Assembly: GCA_003151275.1 (NCBI GenBank)
Contig: PLXC01000069.1
Span: 1-17,193 of the forward strand
Origin: Candidatus Melainabacteria bacterium
GTDB taxonomy: Bacteria > Cyanobacteriota > Vampirovibrionia > Obscuribacterales > Obscuribacteraceae
Direction: 5' to 3'
Length of the DNA: 17,193 nt
The translations under genes and the position numbers were made by a program. The notes beneath the pieces are model-generated. The model was not told where the DNA came from and did no database searches. It saw nothing but the letters and a program-made list of their open reading frames with translations. Below are positions 7,120 to 15,642 of the stretch, one piece after another. Within the stretch, counting starts at the first letter, position 1. Each line of letters opens with the position of its first letter.

Positions 7120-7197
7120 TCAATTAGTCACTGTCAGCGGCATAGGCTGTTTTGTCTCTAAGCAACTCGCACCGTCAAAATGATTTGTTCGAGGGTG

Positions 7198-7244
7198 CCT
7201 TGTTTACACCGAGGGGGTTAGGAGTTCGAGTCTCTTACCGCGCA
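7198..7244 (+). tRNA. tRNA-Val(UAC) 3' half, probable attachment-site scar
   Basis: Partial tRNA. Anticodon stem CCTTG/CGAGG (7198-7202 with 7210-7214, one G-T pair) encloses the loop TTTACAC, anticodon TAC. A five-base variable loop follows, then a T-arm (7220-7224 with 7232-7236) with loop TTCGAGT, then ACCGCGC and discriminator A at 7244. No D-arm or 5' acceptor strand (expected GCGCGGT) is present upstream, and no CCA is encoded. This is the classic product of integration into a tRNA gene by a tyrosine recombinase, and the remnant of one lies just upstream. It is not a functional tRNA. Confidence 0.72.
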
Positions 7245-7268
7245 AGACTTTCGGGACTTTCAAAAATG

Positions 7269-7290
7269 CTCCCCCTACACTCCCCCTACA
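7269..7290 (+). repeat. Tandem CTCCCCCTACA pair
   Basis: Two perfect 11-base copies directly adjoin, starting 25 bases after the tRNA fragment. Direct repeats beside an attachment site are often arm-binding sites of tyrosine recombinases. That role is inferred only from position. Confidence 0.6.
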
Positions 7291-7515
7291 ACGTCGGTGA
7301 ACGATGGGGGATTTAGATAAATTGCGATTATGCTCACTTCGGATGGTCGGTAATCGCACCAGTGATTACTTGCCTCGACATCTTCCCAAGCTATACATTG
7401 CGACTTCGAGACTAGTCGCTCACCATCTTTTCAAATTTGACGATCATCGTGGTACCACGGTGGTCTTTTCATACACATAGAGTTTATTCAGAAACGTATG
7501 CTTGCGGTCAAAGGG

Positions 7516-7533
7516 TGCACCATAATTGGTGCA
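7516..7533. promoter_or_regulatory. Second TGCACC-N6-GGTGCA dyad
   Basis: TGCACCA, TAAT, TGGTGCA: 7-bp perfect arms. Half-sites and spacing equal those of the palindrome at 3307-3324. It lies 138 bases beyond the stop codon of the minus-strand gene that ends at 7671, with no gene start close by. It could be an operator of a lost gene or an mRNA 3' hairpin. Confidence 0.45.
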
Positions 7534-7670
7534 ATCCTCATGGTAGTTGTAAATGCTTGCGGATATTTCGTTTTAAGTTTGTTGTTCAATGTTCAGAGGC
7601 CAAAAGGGTATGTCGAGCAGAGTGTCGGTCACCTGTCGAGCGGACGATGAGTCGGCATCACTGACATTTA

Positions 7671-9704
7671 TTATCTCGTCAAATTTTTATTCAACACACC
7701 CCTATCGAGCCAGATGGAGGACGAATTGGCACTTTTGAATTCTCTTGCAACGATAGCACCCATGAATCCAGTTCCGAACGGAAGTTCTACTCTTGCATTC
7801 GGTGCATAGATTAATCCGCCAGCCGATCTCAACTTGATCGTCTTGCTTCCCTTATACCAGACTTGAAACTGCCTAAATGAAACAACAGGCTGTCCGTGTA
7901 GCGACAGGACAAATTCTTCTTTGTCTGGTGAATCTGAATCTTGCAGAAAAACCCGGATGGGTGCAGATAAGGTCTGCGGGCGAACTGTTAAGTCACCGAG
8001 ATCGGTCAAAATATAGTCACCACGCTCTAACATTTTTACGCCAGCTTCAATCACCGGCACCACAGTCCTTGCGTCAGGGGGAGGATCAATTCCCTCCTGG
8101 ATCTGGAAGACATGCTCAATTGGCAGTATTTTTGCTCTACGATTTTGCGGTTGAGTGAGTGTTGATTTATTACAGTGGATCGTTCCGAAATAACTAATAT
8201 CCGAACCAGAAATGGAGCCGAAGCTAAGTATTGAACCGTCGCCCTCTGGCGGCATAACGCGCATGAACCCACAGCTGCGACCATGTGCTTGCATGACCGG
8301 ATCGTTATCATCTGAGGAGTCAAAAGAGATTAAACTTGAGTCATTCCCAAATTCAATTTTGTCTTTTACAACTATACAGGCAGGCAACGTTATGTCCAGG
8401 GAATTCGTGGGCAAGGTTGCGCTCACAGTTTTCGCCTCGTTGTGCATGCCAATGTTTTCCAATAATTTTGCGCGCGAAGACTTATAGTCCGAGGTCGGAA
8501 GCGCTGTTCGCTCTAAGTCAGAGATCGCCTGATTAAAGAGGGCTTGGGACTCTGTAGTTTTGCCTTGTGCTAAATAAATATTTGACAGCCGAATCTTCCA
8601 GTTTTCGCTGCCAGGTTTTACACCGTGACCTGGTGCCGCGACGATGCGTTTCTTAATTAGAACAGCCGCCGGCTCCAGCTCGCCTAATTCTATTTGCTTC
8701 TCAATGTATTTGACAAGCATTGGATCTAGTGAGATGAAAGTGAATTCGTCACCGTTAGTGATTAACACATCGAATAATGGTGGAAGATACTTTGGCTGTT
8801 GACGACCGATATAGGTGTGAACCAGGTTTACATAATCCTGCACTCCCCAAACAAGATGTTTCTGTTTTGTCAATGCTGCAGAACGCCGCCATGTGCTGTT
8901 TGCCTTATCGTACATGCCACTATCTACGTAGAATCTAGCCAAATTTACCAATGCTCGCGCTTGCTCGACAGGATCTGGCTCAAGCATCGAGATGGCGCCG
9001 AGAAAGTTTGTTTCCGCTCCTTTGATATCGCCGGCATCCCGGAAGCACCATGCTAAATCGTCGTACAGCGGCGCAAGCCGCCAACTCTCGTTTTTTCGCG
9101 CGATTCGGCGTATCTCAATTGCTTTTTCCAAAAGCTTTCGCTGGACCTGCAAAGGCATTTTTTGCTCGCGTTGCGAAAGACCAAAGTAGATTGAAACATC
9201 ATGCCTTTCAAATTTGCCCTCTAGATGACGCTCTGAGGCTTTAAACAATTCTTCGAAAACGGACTCGACGACTTTCCACGACCTCTGACCAAGCTGTTGG
9301 TAAAGCATGTCTGCTATTTCGTCGCTGTTTTGTTTATCCCACTTGTTTTTAGCGTAGAGATCCACCGCCAGCTTAAAATATCTATCTCCATCTTCGCTGT
9401 AAAAAGGACCAGTGTGTTTAGGTAATTCTCTGTCGCATTGCGTTGCCGCATCTGCTGTATACGCGAGAGCGAGAACACACGACTTTGGATCCTCAATCTT
9501 TTTCTCTTCCGCCACCTTCAGTGCATTCAAGCACCGGCTCAGATTTTCTTGTGCGGCTGATTGTGATGAGGGCGGTGAAGCGGCGTTGACAGTTGCTGTT
9601 GAGCCTGGATGACTTTGTTCCAACATAAATGTAGCTGCAGTCAGGACTGACAGCGCAGTCAAGCCGTTGCTTATTGATCGGAGGGCTCGAGAGCTGAACC
9701 TCAT
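7671..9704 (-). CDS. Secreted TPR protein with DUF7305-like C-terminus
   Basis: 677 residues from the ATG at 9704, with GGAAAA just upstream. Residues 1-42 form a signal peptide (RSISNGLTALSVLTAATFML, then TATVNAASPP). Residues about 55-430 are alpha-helical with several TPR-like units, for example LAPLYDDLAWCFRDAGDIKG, ALVNLARFYVDSGMYDKA and LSNIYLAQGKTTESQALFNQ. From about 450 the protein becomes beta-rich. It ends with GGLIYAPNARVEL, then FMGAIVAREF and SIWLDRGV, which matches the 'YAPNA...G.iva....I..D' closing pattern of DUF7305-type surface domains, often found near pilus or cell-envelope genes. The fusion suggests an exported scaffold that recruits partners by TPR and anchors or assembles by the C-terminal domain. 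Function is inferred. It has no operon partner. Confidence 0.82.
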   Translation of the reverse strand: MRFSSRALRSISNGLTALSVLTAATFMLEQSHPGSTATVNAASPPSSQSAAQENLSRCLNALKVAEEKKIEDPKSCVLALAYTADAATQCDRELPKHTGPFYSEDGDRYFKLAVDLYAKNKWDKQNSDEIADMLYQQLGQRSWKVVESVFEELFKASERHLEGKFERHDVSIYFGLSQREQKMPLQVQRKLLEKAIEIRRIARKNESWRLAPLYDDLAWCFRDAGDIKGAETNFLGAISMLEPDPVEQARALVNLARFYVDSGMYDKANSTWRRSAALTKQKHLVWGVQDYVNLVHTYIGRQQPKYLPPLFDVLITNGDEFTFISLDPMLVKYIEKQIELGELEPAAVLIKKRIVAAPGHGVKPGSENWKIRLSNIYLAQGKTTESQALFNQAISDLERTALPTSDYKSSRAKLLENIGMHNEAKTVSATLPTNSLDITLPACIVVKDKIEFGNDSSLISFDSSDDNDPVMQAHGRSCGFMRVMPPEGDGSILSFGSISGSDISYFGTIHCNKSTLTQPQNRRAKILPIEHVFQIQEGIDPPPDARTVVPVIEAGVKMLERGDYILTDLGDLTVRPQTLSAPIRVFLQDSDSPDKEEFVLSLHGQPVVSFRQFQVWYKGSKTIKLRSAGGLIYAPNARVELPFGTGFMGAIVAREFKSANSSSIWLDRGVLNKNLTR

Positions 9705-10456
9705 GAATTTTCCATACGGGAACCGCCTTTAGCAGAGGACCATATCAAGCTTTCTTTGTATTGTAACGCCAGCGCTTTAAAAGAATCGAGCAACGGAGCT
9801 GAAAAGCGGGCCAAGTTCGCGTTAAAAAAGAATTTTCGCTGAGCGCCCAGGGGGCATAGCTAGCGAAATATAGAGCCAGTTCAGGATCGCGCTGCTCTCC
9901 TCTTTCCAGTTCTTCTTAGTCATGCTCGTTTGGCGTTGTAGCACTCAGGGCAACGACTTTCGTTCTTGAGTTCTGTTATTGGGAGTAGCGGCCCAAACGT
10001 GCTCAGGGTTTAATGAACACCGCCACCAAACTTTGATCGCTGATGTGAAAGCACCAGGGCTTTCGTGGACCGAGCTAGGACTGTCCTTGGTTCGGTCCAG
10101 TCCCGAGCTTGAATCTGTGGGACTAGGGGTGTAAGGTTCAGGGGAACCATTTTGGAAATCTTTCGATAATCGTTCTTATGAAAAGTCTAGGATTATGGAA
10201 AGTACTTGGTCATCAGTTCGCGTAAGCATTGCGGATTTCCTGCTTAAGTTGCTTGCAGCGTCACGCTGAGGTTGCATGTTCGAGACTTGTCCGCCGCTAA
10301 GCTTGTCGAGATCGACATTTTGCCCGGGCCCGATTTGGGGTCTGTTGCACAGGAAAGTTCGGAAACTTTGGTAAGTGTGAGAAAACCATCTACGGTGGCA
10401 CTATAGAATGGTGCTTTTATTACTTCCCAAGAAAACTTTCAAACAACTCACAGATC
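9705..10456. other. 750-bp intergenic region with hairpins and micro-ORFs
   Basis: It separates two large divergent genes. A nested hairpin at 10067-10098 pairs GGACCGA with TCGGTCC and encloses AGGACTGTCCT. A second hairpin, GGTTC-AGGG-GAACC, lies at 10135-10148. On the minus strand a micro-frame ending SRCPECYNAKRA has its TGA overlapping the ATG at 9923 of a 33-codon frame (9822-9923, MTKKNWKEESS). The Cys-x-x-Cys pair hints at a broken zinc-ribbon protein. None of these is strong enough to call as a gene. The region is long enough to hold an undetected small RNA and the promoters of both genes. Confidence 0.4.
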
Positions 10457-10501
10457 GTGCAAAATTGTGATGCAAATACTTTGCTGTTAATGAGAGACAA
10501 G

Positions 10502-10660
10502 ATGACAGAAGTTGAGGAAGCGAAACTACACATGCAACTATTGCAAGAGGCTGTCAAAAACAAGACGGGCCCCGCCGAGTATGGTCCACCTGAGCTGGTT
10601 GCAATTGAACATGATGAATATGACGCTAAGCACGTGGGCAACGCCGCTGAGGAACGCTGA
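10502..10660 (+). CDS. Small acidic frame, possible true N-terminus of the PDZ-TPR gene
   Basis: From the ATG at 10502 (GAGAG upstream) this encodes 52 residues, starting MTEVEEAKLHMQLLQEAV and ending GNAAEER. The frame is open back to a GTG at 10457. The composition is coding-like (charged helix, then a Pro/Glu-rich part). The large frame that follows reads as unlikely, basic, Cys-rich sequence over the same bases. After the TGA at 10658-10660, coding-like sequence continues at once in the next frame (EVESFQRREAWS). It is either a separate overlapping small gene or the real start of the big protein, cut off by a one-base change or a +1 frameshift. Confidence 0.5.
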   Translation: MTEVEEAKLHMQLLQEAVKNKTGPAEYGPPELVAIEHDEYDAKHVGNAAEER

Positions 10661-13600
10661 GGTAGAATCCTTCCAACGTCGTGAAGCTTGGTCTATTAAT
10701 TTCGAGGCTGACATTAACGTCCAAGAATTGTATAAACTGGATGAATTACAAAATCGTGGGTCGCATGTTCAGCAAAAAAATTTATGGAACTCTGATATGA
10801 CCCGACGCGATAAATCCCCGGATAACGAAGACGAAGGAATGCAGCACGGTGGAATTGGGGCGGACCTCGAGTTCTCGCCCGGCCACGGAGTTACATTTAA
10901 ACAACGAACAAGGAAGGGATTATCTTTCAGTATAACTGGATTGACAGCTCACTATGAGCTGATTCGAATCGACGGCGAATTGATAAAAGGATTGACCCTA
11001 CAAGAGATGGCACAACGCTCGAGAGGACCAGTGGGAAGTAAGGTTGAGATAGAAATAAAACAGTATTTTCTCGAAGTTCCAGAGCGACTGATACTGACAC
11101 GTGTCAATGAATCCGAACTAGCTGAGGATGATTGTGACTACTACGAAACGCTTCAAAAAACAGCATCAGTTCTCGACAAGATTTATTCGTTCAATAGTCG
11201 TGACTTTTCCTCCCAGGCTTCTCAACACAAAAAGCTGACCGACTTTGAAACAACAGAAGCGCTTTATCGGCTGGCTGCAGAGCGGGCGCCCGATTGCTTA
11301 GACGCTATGGAAGATGTGTCAACGCTTTCTCACTTGGCAGCGTTGGGATGGTTCTTAATATCAATCGGACACTTTGAAAGCGTCAAAGAAGTCTCAAACA
11401 ATGTGCTGAGTGTTCTTTTATCGGAAGGATTGCAAACCCAATCAGACTCAACCATCAACAAATTTGTAGCTGGATTGGCAAACGGCATTGATGAAGTGGC
11501 TGCAGAAGAAATCTACAAACAACTAATCGAGACCTGCGCGACCAAAAACAATGATACCTATCCATACACAGGCTACCAATTCGAGTACGCGCGGTTTCTC
11601 ACTGAACGAAAACGTTTCGAGGAAGCAAACATAATCATTGAAGAGCTTCTAGTAACCGACCCTCTCAAGCATCATTACCAAAGTCACAGTCATCTTACCG
11701 CCGTAGCCGATCTTCTTCAAAAGCAAGGCAAACTAGGGCGCGCATGTGATCTTTACGAACTCGCAATTCAAAAGTATTATGCACATGCTACAGAGAGCGT
11801 CCTGAAATCTGATAAGTTGCGAACAGTCTCTTTATTGCTGCGCAAAATCATCGTCACACATTTATTGAATGAGAACTTCGCAGCAGCCGATCTGTGCGTT
11901 CAACGATCAATAGCAATCTACGACGCATTTGACGAAGAAACTTTGGTTTCATTTGAACAACGACTGGGGTTCTTTCCCGCACTAAGTGACGTTTTGCTCC
12001 TGGCAGGCGACGCACATACTTTAGGAGGACAACTGGACCAGTCCGAAGTTTATTATGAACGAGCTCTCGCTTTGAGAATGAAAGCGCTAGGACCAAAAAA
12101 CAAACTGACCCTAGCTCTTTTAGAAGCAGCAGCTGAGCGTAAGAACGGTAATAAGACAACGTCGATCGATCAAGTTGAAAGTGTAGTATTCGGCGATACC
12201 CAACACGGATTGTGCACCAAACGGGAGACCTTCCTTCCAAATGAAATTATGGAAACCCATAAATTACTACGCAATGCACAAATTCAACAAGCACAAACAT
12301 TGATCATGAACCTCGTTGAAGAAACATCTGAGTTTAGCCCTCACCTAATTGCAGCATGCGCAAAACTGGCTAGCATGATTGCGAGATCCGAACAAACTCT
12401 GGCACTGAACATTTTGAAAACAGTGGCGGCCAAAGCCCTGGCCAAAAATTCAAATCCGCTGGCTTATCTAAGTTTGTTTGCCAATCTTGGCTTCTTGGCG
12501 AGAGTCTGTGAAGACCATCAGACTGCTGATCATGCATGGTGGCAGTTGGAAGAATGGCTGGATTCAATTCAACCAACTGCAGACCTCGATGCAAAATCAA
12601 AAGGCAATGAACTTAACCTGGGTGACAAGCTGCGCTATTTAGCATGTGTGTTTAGGATCAACAATCAGAACGACGTGGTGGATCATGTGCTTGAGCGAGC
12701 AGAAAGATGTCGAGCCGACAAGACTATGCTTGCGTGCGATAGAGCATTGCTTGCGTTCCGCAGAGGAGAAATCGAAAAAGGACGCGACCTATGGCGAGAT
12801 GTAATTACTCTGCCTGATCGTTCAAAATTTGTAGACAAGCTATTAGAGCTGGAGAAACTGAGTGAAAGTAACGGACTAGAATCCGACCGAGAAGAATTGC
12901 TGAAAGCATCAGCCATAGCTACAGGTCGAGACGATGCTCGCCTGAAACTTGCAATTTTTTACAATTCAAAGGGGCGTTACTCGGATACAGAGAATCTGTT
13001 AAAGGACACAATTAAACCTTACTCTGGATTGCACGCACTCAAAATCGAGCTGGCTGAGAGTCTAGAACGACAAGCTAAATTTGTTGAAGCACTCTCGTCG
13101 TACTTGGAGATCGCCAATCACATGGGAAGCACCTCAACCAAGAGCATGGCTCGCAAAAAACAACTCGTACTTAAACGTGCTGTGCATTTAGAGGAGAATC
13201 TCGTCGGAGTCAATTCACCAGGATTGGTGCCAATATTAATGACACTATTCGACTCATTTAGAGATTCTGGACAGAACGAAGAAGCCGCAGAAGTTACGCA
13301 ACGACTTCTAGAGTTGAGTGGTAACGCTACCGAAAACCAAACCGACGATCCTGAAATCCTGAAACGTCTCGCAAAGCAATATTTAAATTCAAGAGAACAA
13401 AGAAAATATATAGAAGTTTCGAAACGGTTGGCATCAGTGCAATACGGCTCTCAAAAGTTTTACGAGGGCATAAGAACTCTTTCTTGCGCAGCATCAAGCG
13501 AGTTGCAGATAGGGCAAGTAGAAGAAGCATTGTCTGATGCACACTTGACTCTTGATTGGGAACGATCCGTCAAAGACCAATTTCTATTCGGAATCGACTT

Positions 13601-14822
13601 CCCGATTGGCGGCGAACATGACACTTTTACAGATAGTCTCGTAAAGGCAAACTTACTGACAGAGGCGGAGAGACTTATTTCTCATGCGGTAGATGTGCGC
13701 GGTGAAAGTTGCGGAACAGATAGCTATCGAGTCGCTCTAGCTCTCACTAAACTTGTTACGGTTAGATATGCGAGCAATACTGACTTTCAGCCAACTATTG
13801 ATCGCATACTAGCCATTTATACTACTCACGGTGGACGATATTACCAATCACAGAATTTCTATAATGTCATTTACACACTTGATCTTCTTGCGTCAAAAAT
13901 GGCGGCTTCAGGAGACAATGACAAGGCCATTGGTTTGCTTGAGCAACTTGCTGAGGCACAAAGCAATCATGGAATTCATGGGCTACTTTTTGGCAAGACG
14001 CTATGTACGCTCGGCTCAATATATTTGACAACAGGTAACTTTGTGCTAGCAGAGAAGGCGTTGAACCGTGCATTGCAATCTTACAGAGACAATCTCCGAA
14101 GTAACCAACTTGCAGTGGGGTCAGTTCGCGAACTCTATCATAACGCCCTGCAAAAGCTCGGAAGAGAGGATGACGCTGATTCCTTAATGCGCAGCACTGA
14201 GTTATCACCCACCACTCATCGGTTCGGAGTCGATTCAATGAGAACGCAGAAGTTAATGAACGAGGCCAAACGAGCCGAAGATATTCAGGCTAAAAGAACG
14301 TTATTAATTGAAGCCATTGATTTAGCCGAAAACTCTCAAGGTCGACTGAGCAAGGATGCCCTTAAAGCGCGCAAATTGCTGAGAGAGACATTTGAGCGGA
14401 GTGGAAATCAAACTGTGGAATATTATGAGTTATTGATCCAAGAACTAGATATGCTCAAACAAATAGAAGGACACAACGCGCCGGAGACAATATTCGTAAC
14501 TATAGAAATCGCGGACTTCTTCAAAAAGAAAGCTGATTTTCCCGCTTCCAGAATGTGGACTGAAAGAGCTAAAAATTCAGCTACAAAATTACAGATCACA
14601 CATTACACTGATTTTCCAGAATTTCTCAAACTCGGAGACAAATTCATGGAGTTATCAGAGCAAAACGCAGCAAAAGATCTCATCGAAAGAGCAGTTTCCA
14701 AAATGGAGCAAGTGAAGGATACTCGCTTTAGCCAGCATGTAAAACAATGCTGTTCCGCATTGAGAAAATACGGTTTCGAAGATAGAGCCAACGAAATTGA
14801 AGAATCCGTTAACCGTTGGTGA
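10611..14822 (+). CDS. Giant cytoplasmic PDZ-like and TPR protein
   Basis: About 1403 residues if started at the first ATG (10611) after the out-of-frame junk. ATGs at 10614, 10620 and the one before TRRDKSPD are alternatives, and none has a good Shine-Dalgarno sequence. No signal peptide is seen. Residues about 79-167 look like a PDZ domain: YELIRIDGELIKGLTLQEM, then GPVGSKVEIEI and LILTRV match the 'd.L..IdG..v.g.sl.e....rG..Gt.v.l.v.R' pattern. The remaining roughly 1200 residues are helical with many TPR-like units, e.g. LLLAGDAHTLGGQLDQSEVYYERAL, cited here by its core GDAHTLGGQLDQSEVYYERA, LAIFYNSKGRYSDTENLL and TLGSIYLTTGNFVLAEKAL. It is likely a protein-binding scaffold. It converges with paralog D. 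Confidence 0.8.
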   Translation: MMNMTLSTWATPLRNAEVESFQRREAWSINFEADINVQELYKLDELQNRGSHVQQKNLWNSDMTRRDKSPDNEDEGMQHGGIGADLEFSPGHGVTFKQRTRKGLSFSITGLTAHYELIRIDGELIKGLTLQEMAQRSRGPVGSKVEIEIKQYFLEVPERLILTRVNESELAEDDCDYYETLQKTASVLDKIYSFNSRDFSSQASQHKKLTDFETTEALYRLAAERAPDCLDAMEDVSTLSHLAALGWFLISIGHFESVKEVSNNVLSVLLSEGLQTQSDSTINKFVAGLANGIDEVAAEEIYKQLIETCATKNNDTYPYTGYQFEYARFLTERKRFEEANIIIEELLVTDPLKHHYQSHSHLTAVADLLQKQGKLGRACDLYELAIQKYYAHATESVLKSDKLRTVSLLLRKIIVTHLLNENFAAADLCVQRSIAIYDAFDEETLVSFEQRLGFFPALSDVLLLAGDAHTLGGQLDQSEVYYERALALRMKALGPKNKLTLALLEAAAERKNGNKTTSIDQVESVVFGDTQHGLCTKRETFLPNEIMETHKLLRNAQIQQAQTLIMNLVEETSEFSPHLIAACAKLASMIARSEQTLALNILKTVAAKALAKNSNPLAYLSLFANLGFLARVCEDHQTADHAWWQLEEWLDSIQPTADLDAKSKGNELNLGDKLRYLACVFRINNQNDVVDHVLERAERCRADKTMLACDRALLAFRRGEIEKGRDLWRDVITLPDRSKFVDKLLELEKLSESNGLESDREELLKASAIATGRDDARLKLAIFYNSKGRYSDTENLLKDTIKPYSGLHALKIELAESLERQAKFVEALSSYLEIANHMGSTSTKSMARKKQLVLKRAVHLEENLVGVNSPGLVPILMTLFDSFRDSGQNEEAAEVTQRLLELSGNATENQTDDPEILKRLAKQYLNSREQRKYIEVSKRLASVQYGSQKFYEGIRTLSCAASSELQIGQVEEALSDAHLTLDWERSVKDQFLFGIDFPIGGEHDTFTDSLVKANLLTEAERLISHAVDVRGESCGTDSYRVALALTKLVTVRYASNTDFQPTIDRILAIYTTHGGRYYQSQNFYNVIYTLDLLASKMAASGDNDKAIGLLEQLAEAQSNHGIHGLLFGKTLCTLGSIYLTTGNFVLAEKALNRALQSYRDNLRSNQLAVGSVRELYHNALQKLGREDDADSLMRSTELSPTTHRFGVDSMRTQKLMNEAKRAEDIQAKRTLLIEAIDLAENSQGRLSKDALKARKLLRETFERSGNQTVEYYELLIQELDMLKQIEGHNAPETIFVTIEIADFFKKKADFPASRMWTERAKNSATKLQITHYTDFPEFLKLGDKFMELSEQNAAKDLIERAVSKMEQVKDTRFSQHVKQCCSALRKYGFEDRANEIEESVNRW

Positions 14823-15034
14823 CAGCCAACTTTACAATAGGATCGAAGCTATAGGAGTTCCTCAAAATTTCAGTATGCCATTTTCTAGATTTTCCAATAC
14901 CACGACCAAGACGGGCTCAATAGCGCCTAGATGCAAGTACAAGTATATGGTCGGACATGAATGGTTTTTGGCCCGGCGGTGTTTACGCAGAGAATAGTGA
15001 CTTCTTGGAAATTTTGGCATAATAGCTATCTGAG

Positions 15035-15070
15035 CTCAGAAGAGATCACTTCTTCTCTCCTGAGTTTTTT
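15035..15070 (+). terminator. Weak terminator between convergent genes
   Basis: CTCAG (15035-15039) pairs with CTGAG (15060-15064), with AAGA/TCTT pairing inside around a pyrimidine bulge, followed by six T at 15065-15070. It would serve the long plus-strand gene ending at 14822. It overlaps the last codons of paralog D. The stem is imperfect. The rest of 14823-15034 holds nothing recognisable. Confidence 0.35.
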
Positions 15071-15579
15071 GTGTCCAGGCTAATCCAAGTCGGCTTTATA
15101 ATTCCGCTACCTCTTAAACGGTAAGAGCTTAGTTTGTCATTTGCAAACTTCATATCGAGATGAAATATATCCATTTCGGGAGTTCCAACTTCCGTGAGCA
15201 AATCACATGTTATTCCACCCTCGGTGTTTGACCTCCCGCCCCATAGTGTTTTTGCGGTTGTTTCATTGACCTCTTTAAGATCTATGGTGTTCAAGGACCC
15301 ACCAAGGGGTTCATTGGCTGGATTTAAAATTGCTTGGTCATCACTTGTTTTTTTCAATACTAAGCGCTGCCCTCTTTGCGATCGGTCAATGAGTAGCTCG
15401 GACCACCTTGGGCAGAAGTGGAGGCTCGTAAGACTAATGTGATTAATGCGATTTTTCCTAGCAACTTCCATTGCATATCTAGGCTCGTAGGTTTGTGCGG
15501 TTCCGGGATTCGTGATTGCACTGTTTGTCAATCCTGTGACCACTAAGATAATGACAAACATAAACTTGGACGATTTCAT
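15046..15579 (-). CDS. Secreted LWG-family protein, paralog D
   Basis: 177 residues from the ATG at 15579, with AGGAG 11 bases upstream. Signal peptide: MKSSKFMFVIILVVTGLTNS, then AITNPGTAQT. The mature part has a Cys-containing segment (SLHFCPRWSELLID), the strand-turn (LVLKKTSDDQAILNPANE) that parallels paralog A's VVEVSSDGSVVLNP, LWGG at about 112, then FHLDMKF and SYRLRGSGI and the closing TW. Of the four it is closest to the shared core and carries little else, so it is the best example of the minimal domain. The 166-bp dispersed repeat fills much of its upstream region. Function is unknown. Confidence 0.74.
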   Translation of the reverse strand: MKSSKFMFVIILVVTGLTNSAITNPGTAQTYEPRYAMEVARKNRINHISLTSLHFCPRWSELLIDRSQRGQRLVLKKTSDDQAILNPANEPLGGSLNTIDLKEVNETTAKTLWGGRSNTEGGITCDLLTEVGTPEMDIFHLDMKFANDKLSSYRLRGSGIIKPTWISLDTKNSGEKK

Positions 15580-15642
15580 AATAGTGCTTACTCCTATATG
15601 CAGAGAACAACAGCAAGTGAGTCATCGTCAGTGGTGCACGTA

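Larger units (their letters stand above)
7245..7670. other. Gene-free stretch with palindromes
   Basis: No believable gene lies here. It holds the CTCCCCCTACA pair, the palindrome CGTGGTACCACG at 7448-7459, and TGCACCATAATTGGTGCA at 7516-7533. The open frame at 7437-7664 on the plus strand has no recognisable product or start signal. Confidence 0.5.

Noticed and set aside
7198..7244. Complete functional tRNA-Val gene
   Set aside because: No D-arm and no 5' acceptor strand complementary to ACCGCGC can be found upstream.
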